NCBI GenBank assembly: GCA_027487315.1
Contig: JAIYDW010000110.1
Span: 1-60,596 of the forward strand
DNA from: Verrucomicrobiaceae bacterium
GTDB taxonomy: Bacteria > Verrucomicrobiota > Verrucomicrobiia > Verrucomicrobiales > Verrucomicrobiaceae
DNA: 60,596 nt
Direction: 5' to 3'
In this document: piece by piece, positions 27,663-35,220 of the stretch
How the letters are laid out: every line of letters begins with the position of its first letter
How positions within the stretch are numbered: the stretch's first letter is position 1
Translations under genes and position numbers: made by a program
The notes under the pieces: model-generated
Database searches by the model: none
The model's input: only the letters and a program-made list of their open reading frames with translations
Told to the model about the DNA's origin: nothing

Positions 27663-27680
27663 CTCGTTCGCCAGAACGAG
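27663..27680. repeat. Small palindromic repeat (GTTCGCCAGAAC type)
   Basis: CTCGTTCG-CCA-GAACGAG hairpin. Related hairpins with a CCAGAA centre occur at 30275-30294 and 30674-30691, so this is a REP-like family. Confidence 0.5.
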
Positions 27681-27737
27681 AAAGACCCCCGTTCGGCACG
27701 CACCTTCCGAACCTCTCCATTTGACACCACTCCTCCA

Positions 27738-27770
27738 GGCCGGACACTGCACCCAGTGTCCGGCCTTTTT
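27738..27770 (+). terminator. Rho-independent terminator
   Basis: GGCCGGACACTG (27738-27749) pairs perfectly with CAGTGTCCGGCC (27754-27765) across a 4-base loop and is followed by TTTTT. It is a textbook terminator for the DUF1080 gene. The GTG that starts the next reading frame (27756) lies inside its right arm. Confidence 0.85.
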
Positions 27771-29855
27771 CATGCCCCGCTGCTCTCGCTCGCCCTCCTG
27801 CTAGCGAGCCTCCTGCCTCTCCCCGCCGCCGACCCCATCACCACCCGCACCGACGAAGTCGGCACCCTCCTCAACGACTGGGCCGCCAAAGGCACCGCCG
27901 CAGGCCTCTCCGCCATCACCTACGAAAATCGCGACGACGCCCACTCCCCCCTCCCCCTCGCCATGTGGCCCGGCCTCAAAACCCGCACCTTCACCGAGGA
28001 CGACCGCAAAGCCGGCCGCCACAAAGGCCCCGCCAACCTCATCCACCCCACCCCCACCTTCGGCAACTGCTCCATGGCCGCCCCCGCAGACCGAGGCGGC
28101 AGCCTCGCCCGCTTCTACTTCATGGACCTCACCGGCGCCACCTTCCTCGCCAAACAATACCTCTCCAACCAGCTCTACATCTACCCCGAACACCAGGACT
28201 ACGACCCCGGCGGCAACGGCATCGGCGGCTGGGGGGATCTCTTCCCTCAAAACACCCCCGCCGTCCTCATCTCCCAGGGCTCCTCCGGCTCCGACCAGCC
28301 CTTCCTCAAAGCCCTCCTCAGCACCACCGCCGCCTTCACCCCCGAAATCCAGCGTACCCTCATCGACCGCCGCCTCCTCATCCCCACCCTCCAGCACCTC
28401 CTCCGTCACTCCCTCAAAACAGTCCAGACCGCCGCCGACTACCTCACCGCCAAAGCCCACCCCATCGTCTTCGACGCCGCCCAACTCGACGAATTGAAAA
28501 TGGTCCTCGCCGCCAATCGCATGACCGAAGGCGCCATTCCCCCCGTCGCCCTCATCAACCTCATCGAAGAAACCGCCTTCGAACCCGGCACCCACTTCTT
28601 CGAACCCGAAAAACCCCACCCCTGGCAGCTCGGCACCACCCCCGTCTCCATCGCCCGCCTCTTCCGGGGCAACCAGCCCGCCTACCAGTGCATCCTCTCC
28701 ACCCAGGGCAGCGGCGACCTCCTCGGCAGACCCCTCAACTTCCGCGCCATCGTCCTCCAGGGCGACCCCTCCCGCATCGTCATCAAATCAGACCCCGCCA
28801 ACCGCGCCTTCCAGATCACCATCCCCTGGCAGCCCCCCGAAAAAACCAGCCCGTCCGCTATCCGCTCCCATCGCATCGACATCGGCATCTTCGCTGACAA
28901 CGGCGTCGCCACCTCCACGCCCGCCATCTTCAGCCTCTACCTCCTCCCCAACGAACGCCGCTTCTACGACGACAAAGGCCGCCTCACCGAGATCGCCTAC
29001 CTCGCCTCCAACCCCGACCTCGGCCTCCCCCCCACCGATACCGACCCCCGCTGGCTCGATGCCATCCAGACCGCCCTCCAACCCTCCAACACCCTCCCCG
29101 GCACCCTCATCGAACGCGCCCTCGAAGCCCCCGAACTCGCCTGGTTCCGCGTCACCGCCAGCCGCCTCACCGTCCTCAAAGACCGCCTCACCCGCCTCGA
29201 AAGCGACCCCGACCCCAAAGCCAAGCCCGACACCGAAAAGCAACGCCAGCTCCTCACCAGCACCCTCAAAGAAAACCTCGCCACCCCGCTCCCCGGCACC
29301 CGCAAACTCACCGCCCGCCAGACCCTCGAGACCGCCTTCCAATCCATCGCCCGCTTCACCGACCTCTACCCCGCCTTCAAAACCGAGATCGACACCCTCG
29401 CCACCCAGTCCCCCAATCCCGACGCCCCCGCCACCCTCAAAGCCGAAGTCCAAAAACTCATCGACTGGGGCATCCTCATCCCCCAGCCCGACGGCCGCCT
29501 CAAACCCCTCCACGAAAAAACCGACCGCCCACCCCCCGAAACCGCCTACCTCCAGGCCCTCAACCTCACCGTCCTCAGCCACGCCCTCTACCCCAGGGCC
29601 CTCACCCGCCAGCCCGGCCCCGCCTGGGCAGACCCCCGCCTCACCACCCGCAAAGCCTGGCGTGACGTCTTCCAATACGACGAAACCACCGGCACCCTCC
29701 TCGGCTGGACCCGCCACCTCCTCCGCCGCACCGCCCGCTTCGACGCCCAAGGCCGCCTCCTCCCCGATCCCCCCTCTCCCGACTCCCCACCCACCCCGGT
29801 CGCCTACTTCCCGGATCCCGACACCGGCCTCCGCTTCGAGCCAAACCTAAAATAG
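27756..29855 (+). CDS. Large secreted protein of unknown function
   Basis: This 699-residue frame starts at a GTG at 27756. The N terminus is a signal peptide ([21 protein letters not shown]), and a GTG or a CTG a few codons later are the only sensible starts. The body has no family I recognise. It begins with a region about a time or order-structured sequence ([35 protein letters not shown]) and has two helical, Leu-rich middle sections. It ends in a Pro-rich stretch with the phrase [15 protein letters not shown]. Codon use matches neighbours. The start lies within the preceding terminator hairpin, so how it is transcribed is unclear. Confidence 0.7.
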   Translation: MSGLFHAPLLSLALLLASLLPLPAADPITTRTDEVGTLLNDWAAKGTAAGLSAITYENRDDAHSPLPLAMWPGLKTRTFTEDDRKAGRHKGPANLIHPTPTFGNCSMAAPADRGGSLARFYFMDLTGATFLAKQYLSNQLYIYPEHQDYDPGGNGIGGWGDLFPQNTPAVLISQGSSGSDQPFLKALLSTTAAFTPEIQRTLIDRRLLIPTLQHLLRHSLKTVQTAADYLTAKAHPIVFDAAQLDELKMVLAANRMTEGAIPPVALINLIEETAFEPGTHFFEPEKPHPWQLGTTPVSIARLFRGNQPAYQCILSTQGSGDLLGRPLNFRAIVLQGDPSRIVIKSDPANRAFQITIPWQPPEKTSPSAIRSHRIDIGIFADNGVATSTPAIFSLYLLPNERRFYDDKGRLTEIAYLASNPDLGLPPTDTDPRWLDAIQTALQPSNTLPGTLIERALEAPELAWFRVTASRLTVLKDRLTRLESDPDPKAKPDTEKQRQLLTSTLKENLATPLPGTRKLTARQTLETAFQSIARFTDLYPAFKTEIDTLATQSPNPDAPATLKAEVQKLIDWGILIPQPDGRLKPLHEKTDRPPPETAYLQALNLTVLSHALYPRALTRQPGPAWADPRLTTRKAWRDVFQYDETTGTLLGWTRHLLRRTARFDAQGRLLPDPPSPDSPPTPVAYFPDPDTGLRFEPNLK

Positions 29856-29940
29856 CTCTTGTCAGCCCGCCCAACTGGCAACACATTGCAGGTCCTCTGA
29901 GCGCCTGCGCCACATGCCGCCAGCGCTCCCCCTCGAGATC

Positions 29941-30261
29941 ATGCCTCCTCCAAAAAAACGCTTCCAAAGCCGCCCCGGCGGACACTCCGGTAACCGCGGT
30001 TCCTTCGCCAGCAGAAACCCCATTCGCCGCAATGAGGAAGAACCGGAGGACAAAGAAGCCGCCATCGAACTCGAAGGCACCGTCACCTCCGTCCTCGCAG
30101 GCACCATGTTCCGGGTCAAACTCCCGAACGCCCACGAAGTCCTCGCCCACATCTCCGGCAAAATGCGCAAGCGCTTCATCCGCCTCGTCGTCGGCGACCG
30201 CGTCAAAGTCGAAATGTCCCCCTACGACCCCGACAAAGCCCGCATCGTCTACCGCCTCTGA
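29941..30261 (+). CDS. infA: Translation initiation factor IF-1 with N-terminal extension
   Basis: The C-terminal part is a normal IF-1 OB fold: [55 protein letters not shown] (given here as a region, residues about 45-100), ending [10 protein letters not shown]-1 is usually 72 residues. From the ATG at 29941 this one has 106, with a basic, Pro/Arg/Ser-rich leader ([17 protein letters not shown]) and an acidic linker (EEEPEDKE). A still earlier ATG (29914) exists. IF-1 binds the ribosomal A site with IF-2 and IF-3 at initiation. The tail may be a ribosome or RNA contact, which is inference. Confidence 0.88.
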   Translation: MPPPKKRFQSRPGGHSGNRGSFASRNPIRRNEEEPEDKEAAIELEGTVTSVLAGTMFRVKLPNAHEVLAHISGKMRKRFIRLVVGDRVKVEMSPYDPDKARIVYRL

Positions 30262-30751
30262 GCCCCGCCCCGTTGCCGCATTCGCCAGAAGGCGACCTCC
30301 GGAGCGCGGAATTCCAATTCCGCAGCACCCCGCCCGCTCACCCACCCCTCTCGCCTAAAACCCCGTCCCCACGCCCGCAGGCCACCGCCTGCCATGGACT
30401 GCGGCAGCCCGCTGCAGCTTTCCCCCAGCCAGCCCGCTGGCGCCCCAACGCGGCAAAGCCGCCACTTCCCTCTCCCCGTTCTGTAGTCCCGCCTTCAGGC
30501 GGCTCCCCCCATCTCCCATCTCCCGTCTCCCATCTCCCATCTCCGGCGGCAAAGCCGCCACTCCCTTTCCCCCGCCCCTTCGCCCTTAGTGCCTTCGTGT
30601 GAGCCCCTCAGCACACCTCCCTCTCAACGTTCAAAGTTCAACGTTCAGCGTTCGACGTTAGTCCCCCCGTAGCCGCATTCACCAGAATGCGATCCCCCAC
30701 CCCCGCAAACGCACCTCCCATCGCCCCCGCTAGCGCCTAGGCGACACGCCC
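30262..30751. repeat. Cluster of dispersed palindromic and simple repeats
   Basis: No gene is seen. In order: a CCAGAA-centred hairpin (30275-30294); an element beginning CTGCCATGGACTGCGG shared with 12666-12720; GCGGCAAAGCCGC (30450-30462); several CATCTCCC direct repeats (about 30505-30543) joined to GGCGGCAAAGCCGCC (30545-30559), a pair found again at 43211-43255. Then come the GTTCAAAGTTCAACGTTC family (30623-30660), a second CCAGAA hairpin (30674-30691) and GCGCCTAGGCG (30733-30743). It forms the boundary of the cassette array. Confidence 0.7.
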
Positions 30752-30817
30752 CCCTAACCAGGTCCACGAAGCCCGCCGAGTGGTCGCACTTCAAAGTTGA
30801 AACCACCCTTGTTAGTT
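30752..30817 (-). repeat. Short attC-like site at the array's distal end
   Basis: About 66 bp bounded by CCTAAC (30753-30758) and GTTAGT (30811-30816), with inner complementary segments ACCACT/GGTGGT. On the minus strand the stop codon of the 123-residue lipoprotein gene sits inside the inverse core (AACTAACAAG), as is common for attC sites. It is shorter and different in sequence from the others. Confidence 0.5.
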
Positions 30818-31183
30818 ACTTCTAGGATTCGAGTTCCCATGCTCGTCGATGTAGTCAGAGAAATCGGCCTTGCTTGAGATACTTATCGGCAGTCGATGCC
30901 TCGCCACTAGCTCCATCACATTCTTCCACACGGGCGGCGGCTCGCTATTACCGACCTCACGGTAGTAATAGACGACCCCATCCTGAGCCTTGACCTCAGC
31001 CATGCGGGAATCTAACGACTCCAGCTTGGTCTCGGTGCCATCCGCTAATAGGGAGCCAGATTGAAGGACCGATACCTTTAAAATGACGGACGTGTTCATG
31101 GTCTTTTCTGTCCTCGCAGGTTTCTTCTGACACCCCAACTGCAATGCCAACATCAGCAGGGAAAGGATGGTGATGCGTTTCAT
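30812..31183 (-). CDS. Cassette-encoded hypothetical lipoprotein
   Basis: This 123-residue protein has a signal peptide and lipobox (LSLLMLALQLGCQKK), so it is probably anchored in a membrane by a lipidated cysteine. The mature part has a short beta-rich region (VILKVSVLQSGSLLADG), the phrase VVYYYREVGNSEPPP and a helix VWKNVMELVARHRLP, ending DFSDYIDEHGN. I do not recognise a family. It is the last gene of the cassette array. A weak attC-like end (GCCGAAC at 31190) lies 6 bases upstream of its start, and a clear short site overlaps its stop. Confidence 0.7.
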   Translation of the reverse strand: MKRITILSLLMLALQLGCQKKPARTEKTMNTSVILKVSVLQSGSLLADGTETKLESLDSRMAEVKAQDGVVYYYREVGNSEPPPVWKNVMELVARHRLPISISSKADFSDYIDEHGNSNPRSN

Positions 31184-31189
31184 ATTTTT

Positions 31190-31286
31190 GCCGAACGACT
31201 ACCTCATCCACGTCGGGGATGGAAGCCCAAATTCAAAGAAGGAAGTTGCCCACCGTTGGATGCAGCGTCTCGTTGAAACGTTCCGG
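31190..31286 (-). repeat. Degenerate attC-like site
   Basis: It begins with GCCGAAC, 6 bases upstream of the lipoprotein start, and ends near CGTTCCGG after the previous gene's stop. GAACG and CATCCA(A)C occur as inverted copies. The interior lacks the words shared by the other sites, so this call rests mainly on position and end sequence. Confidence 0.4.
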
Positions 31287-31544
31287 TCATTTGGTCTGAA
31301 AGTATGGCACAAGAATGGACTCCGCTCGGGCTATGTCATCGTCATGGACCCAAAGATGATGAGGCGTTGGAGATGGAGAAACTCCGGGACGTGCATCTGG
31401 GGAAATGTAGAACGTAACGGAAGCCTGCTCCAATAGTGCTCGAACCGTTGGAATACCTGCGTCCGAGTATGAACCGAACGAAGTCCACGGATCGTTGTCC
31501 TCGGCGTCTGCCCGCTCTGATTCCATTGGAGAGTCTTCGTTCAT
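31287..31544 (-). CDS. Cassette-encoded DUF2007-like protein
   Basis: This 85-residue protein fits the DUF2007 (putative signal-transducing) fold. A first strand and helix in which a sequence-independent switch is made (WTSFGSYSDAGIPTVRALLEQASVTFYIS) is followed by a loop and then HHLWVHDDDIARAESILVPYF, the usual end of the domain. The function of this family is unknown; it is found across many phyla and is sometimes fused to zinc ribbons. GTTCGGC (31568-31562, minus strand) lies 17 bases before its start. A frame on the opposite strand is less plausible. Confidence 0.6.
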   Translation of the reverse strand: MNEDSPMESERADAEDNDPWTSFGSYSDAGIPTVRALLEQASVTFYISPDARPGVSPSPTPHHLWVHDDDIARAESILVPYFQTK

Positions 31545-31561
31545 GAGATGGCGCGAGTTAC

Positions 31562-31640
31562 GCCGAACAACTCGATCAGGCGACGGCGAGCGTCAATGGA
31601 ACGAATCGAGTGGAACGAGATAGACATCCGAGGGATGCCT
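31562..31640 (-). repeat. Half attC-like site
   Basis: The end next to the DUF2007-like gene is typical (GCCGAAC then CAGGCGACGGCGAGCG), but the other half with GACAGAT and the GTTTTGTTCG end is missing. The last codons of the upstream membrane-protein gene read into it. It is probably a truncated site. Confidence 0.5.
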
Positions 31641-32115
31641 GTAGGGTGCGAGTGGAGACTCGCATCAACTGACCTTGCTTGTCAAAGACAACCCAAAGGG
31701 CATCACCGGCGGGTCGTGGCAACACGTCGCTGACATGACAGATCGCCTCCGAACCATTACCTACCTTCGTTTTGTTCTCCTTGGTGTTGTTGAAGTATCG
31801 TGTTGCTTCTTCGATCACAATAGCGATCAGCAAAAGGAGAATGGCCGCTCCGACGCCAACCCAAAGTGCCTTCAATGCCTGAGCACCTTTAGAAGTTTTT
31901 GGTGGCTGCCCGGAGATCGAAACCATCGCCAGAATGTGGCAAATGATAAACGAGGGAGCACCGATAACGAAGGGAATGAAAAGGATCTCGGGCTCATAGG
32001 AACGCCCCAAGATGTGGAGCAGCGGCCAAACAACCCCCGCCACAATGAATAGCATGGCGCAACCGTATGAACAGCCGCCGGAGGTGTCTTTAGTCGGTTG
32101 CTTCGGTTCAGACAT
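31576..32115 (-). CDS. Cassette-encoded hypothetical membrane protein
   Basis: I placed the start at 32115 (MSEPKQPTKDTS). The open frame continues upstream, but there it only translates the attC-like site. The 179 residues have three hydrophobic segments (AMLFIVAGVVWPLLHIL; EILFIPFVIGAPSFIICHILAMV; ALWVGVGAAILLLLIAIVI) and a soluble C-terminal part. The last dozen residues (STRFVPLTLAVA) are read from the half attC-like site, so the natural C terminus may have been lost or replaced there. I do not recognise a family. Confidence 0.65.
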   Translation of the reverse strand: MSEPKQPTKDTSGGCSYGCAMLFIVAGVVWPLLHILGRSYEPEILFIPFVIGAPSFIICHILAMVSISGQPPKTSKGAQALKALWVGVGAAILLLLIAIVIEEATRYFNNTKENKTKVGNGSEAICHVSDVLPRPAGDALWVVFDKQGQLMRVSTRTLQASLGCLSRSTRFVPLTLAVA

Positions 32116-32129
32116 CTCCGTTGTGGTAA

Positions 32130-32223
32130 GGCGAAAGCTTCGGATCACGCAAGGGCGATCGACACCTGTCGATGACACGACAGATGCCATACGAGCCGCT
32201 GGCTACATCCGTTTTGTTCCGCC
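32130..32223 (-). repeat. attC-like site
   Basis: 94 bp, from GGCGAAA (32130) to GTTCCGCC (32216-32223). It holds GATGACACGACAGATGCC and CATCCGTTTTGTTC, the array's common interior. An extra GATCGACACCTGTCGAT palindrome lies in its middle. It sits 14 bases upstream of the membrane-protein start. Confidence 0.65.
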
Positions 32224-32255
32224 TTGAAGGGCCGTTTGATTCGCTGTGCCGGGAA

Positions 32256-32888
32256 TCAGTCATTCGTGATCTCATATTGGTGACAGTATCGAATGCCAAT
32301 TTCAATCCGCGCCGTGATAAAGAAGCCGAACGACTGTCGGAAGTTTCTGGCATCATGGCCAATGTGTTGATACATCTCGCTCTTGTAGTCAAAGTTCGTC
32401 ATCCAATCCGAAATCTCCTTCCGGCGTCGTTCAAGAAATGTTGAATCTGCCCCCTCCTCCTCGAGCAGCGCAATCTCCTTATCCAATCGGCTCTCAGCGG
32501 GACCCTGCCTTAGCCAACCAAGCGAATCCGCCCGCACTCTAGTGACGCGCTTGCCAGACACATAGACGTAAACAATGGCAAACTCCTCTCGAACGATCCG
32601 GCCTGATGGCAGAGTGATCGTGGCATCCGTGGTTCCCTGAATGTTACAAACTGAACTCCCCTCGCCCAATGAAAACCAATCAACATCTGGTATCCCGGAA
32701 AGGTCCTCTGGATGACGAAAATCGATGGTCATCTTGCGGTATGGATCGCTCCTCAAAGACCTGCAGAACTCGCCATCTGGCTGGTCAGGATAGAGCTCCG
32801 CGTCAACCTCCGTCTGCGACTTCTTCTTATCGCAAGCAACAATGATGATCATCGAAGCGCACACAAGCGATGTCGTGAAGCGATTCAT
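32256..32888 (-). CDS. Cassette-encoded hypothetical lipoprotein (210 aa)
   Basis: The start at 32888 is preferred because it yields a signal peptide with lipobox (SLVCASMIIIVACDKKK). The frame upstream just reads through the neighbouring attC-like site. The mature part has acidic and aromatic stretches (FCRSLRSDPYRKMTIDFRHPEDL), then beta-rich text (TITLPSGRIVREEFAIVYVYVSGKRVTRVRA) and a C-terminal helical region (EIALLEEEGADSTFLERRRKE). I do not recognise a family. A core-like end lies 4 bases upstream of the start codon. Confidence 0.68.
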   Translation of the reverse strand: MNRFTTSLVCASMIIIVACDKKKSQTEVDAELYPDQPDGEFCRSLRSDPYRKMTIDFRHPEDLSGIPDVDWFSLGEGSSVCNIQGTTDATITLPSGRIVREEFAIVYVYVSGKRVTRVRADSLGWLRQGPAESRLDKEIALLEEEGADSTFLERRRKEISDWMTNFDYKSEMYQHIGHDARNFRQSFGFFITARIEIGIRYCHQYEITND

Positions 32889-32892
32889 TAGT

Positions 32893-32987
32893 GGGCAGAA
32901 TGACTCGGACGAGGCGACGGCTAGCGGAAGACGTTCCTGATACGACAGATGCCATACCAGCCGATCCCTGCATCCATTTTGTTCAAC
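32893..32987 (-). repeat. attC-like site
   Basis: 95 bp, from GGGCAGAA (32893) to GTTCAAC (32981-32987). The interior carries GAGGCGACGGCTAGCGG, TGATACGACAGATGCC and CTGCATCCATTTTGTTC. It sits 4 bases upstream of the lipoprotein start and 7 bases after the next gene's stop. Confidence 0.65.
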
Positions 32988-32994
32988 TCTTGGT

Positions 32995-33390
32995 TCATTG
33001 GGGTTCGCACCAGACAATCTCTCGGATGTCAGGATCGGATTCGAGAATCTTTCGAAGCGCCTCGAGGAGGCGTGTGAGCTGTAGAGTCGCATCAATCGTC
33101 CGAAATAGCTTCTTCACCTTTGGAGTGCTCGGGTCCGTGAAAACCAGAAACTGATCATCATCGCCGCTCTGATGACCGCAGCAAAGCGCGAGACGAAATC
33201 CCTCATTTCGAAGTGGCAGATAGCATCCCCAATCTTCGATCGCCATCTCTCCGGTCTCGATCCCATGCTCGGCGAGCTTCTGCGCAAGGTACTCAGTCAG
33301 CCGCTTCCCCCAAAGCCCTGGATTGATTTCTTCTTCCTCACCTTCGTACGGCGGGAACTTCGATGAACGAAACTCAACTTGCGTCTTCAT
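32995..33390 (-). CDS. Cassette-encoded hypothetical protein (131 aa)
   Basis: This is a soluble protein of 131 residues with no signal peptide. Distinctive parts are VEFRSSKFPPYEGEEEEINPGLWGKRLTEYLAQKL, then EDWGCYLPLRNEGFRLALCCGHQ, then DDQFLVFTDPSTP, ending DPDIREIVWCEP. The pattern recalls a widespread family of small uncharacterised proteins of about 130 residues found in proteobacterial accessory regions. I cannot name a Pfam entry with confidence. It is one gene per attC-like unit, with the site 9 bases before its start. Confidence 0.7.
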   Translation of the reverse strand: MKTQVEFRSSKFPPYEGEEEEINPGLWGKRLTEYLAQKLAEHGIETGEMAIEDWGCYLPLRNEGFRLALCCGHQSGDDDQFLVFTDPSTPKVKKLFRTIDATLQLTRLLEALRKILESDPDIREIVWCEPQ

Positions 33391-33399
33391 AGATTCTTG

Positions 33400-33492
33400 G
33401 ACGAACGCCCCGGATTAAGCGACGGCGAGCGTAGGATGTTACTGACACGACAGATCGCCTTCGAGCCGTTGTCCGCATCCGTTTTGTTCGCT
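33400..33492 (-). repeat. attC-like site
   Basis: 93 bp, from GACGAAC (33400) to GTTCGC (33486-33491). The interior carries GCGACGGCGAGCG, TTACTGACACGACAGATCGCC and GCATCCGTTTTG. It sits 9 bases upstream of the 131-residue gene's start. Confidence 0.7.
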
Positions 33493-33510
33493 TTCTTCAT
33501 CGTGTTTGGG

Positions 33511-33897
33511 TCATGGCCGAATTCCAAATCCGGCTACGATGAACAGCAATCCGAACGCAATGGGAATGACGGAAAAGATCAGCCGATTTCCAGAGGTCAG
33601 GACTTCCGGCTCTTTGCCTTCTGATGACACCAAGACATCAACAAGTGTTCCTACAGGAATAGGGACACTGGCCCCATACTTGGAGACAAAGCAACGGGTC
33701 TCCTCTCCAATCGAATACTCGATCTTTGGGGAGTAGCAGGCACCTCCTTCACTGGGGGCATGATCCTTGATGATCTCGACAACAACTCCCTTCACTGCAA
33801 CCCCTCCACGACGCCTAAACCAGGTAAACTCGTGCGCCACCCCTAAGGCAATGAACGCCAACCCAAAAACGACGAAAGCTATTGCAAGAAGGCTCAT
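33511..33897 (-). CDS. Cassette-encoded DUF3592-type membrane protein
   Basis: This 128-residue protein has two membrane segments (LLAIAFVVFGLAFIALGVAHEF and IFSVIPIAFGLLFIVAGFGI) flanking a beta-rich domain of about 70 residues. The domain includes VKGVVVEIIKDHAP and YSPKIEYSIGEETRCFVSKYGASVPIPVGTLVDVLV, the DUF3592 signature. The domain faces the cytoplasm or periplasm; its function is unknown. DUF3592 proteins turn up in accessory regions of many bacteria. A core-like GTTCGGC lies 6 bases upstream of the start. Confidence 0.8.
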   Translation of the reverse strand: MSLLAIAFVVFGLAFIALGVAHEFTWFRRRGGVAVKGVVVEIIKDHAPSEGGACYSPKIEYSIGEETRCFVSKYGASVPIPVGTLVDVLVSSEGKEPEVLTSGNRLIFSVIPIAFGLLFIVAGFGIRP

Positions 33898-33903
33898 GGA
33901 TTA

Positions 33904-33991
33904 GCCGAACGCGACCACTCAGGCGACGGCGAGCGCAAGACGTTGCTGACACGACAGATAGCCTTCGAGGCCTGCATCCGTTTTGTTCGGC
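33904..33991 (-). repeat. attC-like site, clearest example
   Basis: 88 bp bounded by exact inverse copies GCCGAAC (33904-33910) and GTTCGGC (33985-33991). Inside the ends, CAGGCGACGGCG pairs imperfectly with CAGGCCTCGAAGGC in inverted orientation, giving the bulged stem expected of attC. The shared words TGCTGACACGACAGATAGCC and TGCATCCGTTTTGTTC are present. Confidence 0.72.
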
Positions 33992-34013
33992 CCTTGTTGG
34001 TATTGGGCAGAGC

Positions 34014-34574
34014 TCATAGCTTCGATGAAATCCTGCCTGCCTCTCTCAGGTCCTTCAATCTGGCTTCTATCTTTGGTGGCCAATCCGGTGGCATGGCTAA
34101 GTGGACACCAAACTCACCAGTGCGAGCGATCTCTCGAAGGCGGTCGATGCTGATCTCCTTACCTTTCTGAAATATGCGCCCCTTCGAGTCCATCACAAAG
34201 TGGCGATCACGCTTTCTGATCGTGCGATAATACTCCGTCAGGTCCTTGGTGTTCGAATACCTAGGGAGCCAAATGGTGACACGATCTGTGGCAGTCCACA
34301 TAACAGGACAAATGCAGCAACTACAATCAGGCTCACCCAGTGACTCAACTCCCAAGACTCTTGGGACACTCTTCAAGTTCTGACTTAGCCGCTGCTTCTG
34401 ATCGGCTGTCAGCGTAAGGCACCTACGGCTACCAACCTCATCGATCTGAGTTGGCGTGAGGATCACAACAACATGGGGTATCGTCTCGAGAGCCCAGGTG
34501 AGCCGAAAGCCGTCCGCAAATGCTGAAGACACCGCTGCAAACACGATGACCAAGGCTGCTCTAAAGGACTTCAT
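34014..34574 (-). CDS. Cassette-encoded hypothetical exported protein (186 aa)
   Basis: This 186-residue protein has a signal peptide (MKSFRAALVIVFAAVSSAFA/D). The mature part begins FRLTWALETIPHVVVILTP. It has a cysteine cluster (DCSCCICPVMW) that could bind metal or form disulfides, and then a region with YRTIRKRDRHFVMDSKGRIFQKGKEISIDRLREIA. I do not recognise a family. A core-like GTTCGGC lies 21 bases before the start and an exact one lies just after the stop. Confidence 0.68.
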   Translation of the reverse strand: MKSFRAALVIVFAAVSSAFADGFRLTWALETIPHVVVILTPTQIDEVGSRRCLTLTADQKQRLSQNLKSVPRVLGVESLGEPDCSCCICPVMWTATDRVTIWLPRYSNTKDLTEYYRTIRKRDRHFVMDSKGRIFQKGKEISIDRLREIARTGEFGVHLAMPPDWPPKIEARLKDLREAGRISSKL

Positions 34575-34595
34575 GGCGTTGGACTCTGTTTCTTG

Positions 34596-34688
34596 GCCGA
34601 ACGCTTCGCATCAGGCGATCGAAAGCGCAAGGTGTTGCTGACACAACAGATACCCTTCGTGCCGATGCCTGCACCCATTTTATTCGCC
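34596..34688 (-). repeat. attC-like site
   Basis: 93 bp, from GCCGAAC (34596-34602) to ATTCGCC (34682-34688). The interior has TTGCTGACACAACAGATACCC and CTGCACCCATTTTATTCG. It lies 21 bases upstream of the 186-residue gene's start. Confidence 0.7.
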
Positions 34689-34719
34689 CTTGTATGGTCG
34701 TGTGATTCTGATGCTTGAA

Positions 34720-35103
34720 TCATGGTGTCTGGGTATCGAGCTCTGCCAACGGTTCGTCGGTGTAGAGTGCCCAGCACTGCTCACAGAGCGGATCGCCCTG
34801 ATCTGTGTGATGTCGCTGGGAGATGACTTAAGTAGCTCGTATCCCGTCCGTGGCAACTGTCCAAGTCTCACATCGTGAGCAACGACACGAGTCTGCAACA
34901 ACCGGCGTCCCCAAGTGAAGAAGATGCGTCGAGTCCCAGTTTGCCTCGAAACCATGAGACGCAAGGCGCTGAACTATCAGGTCTCGAATTTCCTCGGAGA
35001 TGGAACCGGTGATCTGGCTGAGGTCAGTGCCCTGTAAGACCTTCGGCAACCGCACCGTCCATGAGACGTGCAACTCGGACGCTGGCTGGTTCTTCGTAGA
35101 CAT
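34720..35103 (-). pseudogene. Cassette gene for a zinc-ribbon protein, interrupted by an in-frame stop
   Basis: From 35103 the frame encodes 91 residues and stops at a TAA (34830-34828). If read through, the same frame continues for 35 more codons to a TGA at 34720. The first part holds CRCSRCETW and the second DPLCEQCWALY, the two halves of a CxxC...CxxC zinc ribbon split by the stop. The simplest reading is a nonsense mutation in a gene of about 127 codons. A genuine short product of 91 residues is possible but would lack half its zinc site. The N-terminal part (SWTVRLPKVLQG, EIRDLIVQRLASHGFEANW) is not a family I know. Confidence 0.65.
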
Positions 35104-35123
35104 GGCGATTGGCGCTGTCAGTT

Positions 35124-35218
35124 GGGCGAATGCTTCGGATCAGACGCCGGAGAACGTAACACGCTGCTGACACAACAGATAGCCTTCGTGCCGTTCCCTG
35201 CATCCATTTTATTCGCCC
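35124..35218 (-). repeat. attC-like site
   Basis: 95 bp, from GGGCGAAT (35124) to ATTCGCCC (35211-35218). The shared interior includes CGCTGCTGACACAACAGATAGCC and CCTGCATCCATTTTATTCG. It lies 20 bases upstream of the zinc-ribbon gene's start. Confidence 0.7.
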
Positions 35219-35220
35219 TT

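Noticed and set aside
26841-27773. Extension of the amidase frame upstream of 26840
   Set aside because: It overlaps the DUF1080 gene completely on the other strand, is Gly/Val-rich, and adds nothing to the nitrilase domain, which is complete from 26840.
31167-31436. Plus-strand 89-codon frame in the cassette array
   Set aside because: All other cassette genes are on the minus strand and the DUF2007-like frame on that strand has a recognisable domain.
34680-34964. Alternative minus-strand frame downstream of the zinc-ribbon gene
   Set aside because: It is out of frame with both CxxC halves; the interrupted frame explains the sequence better.
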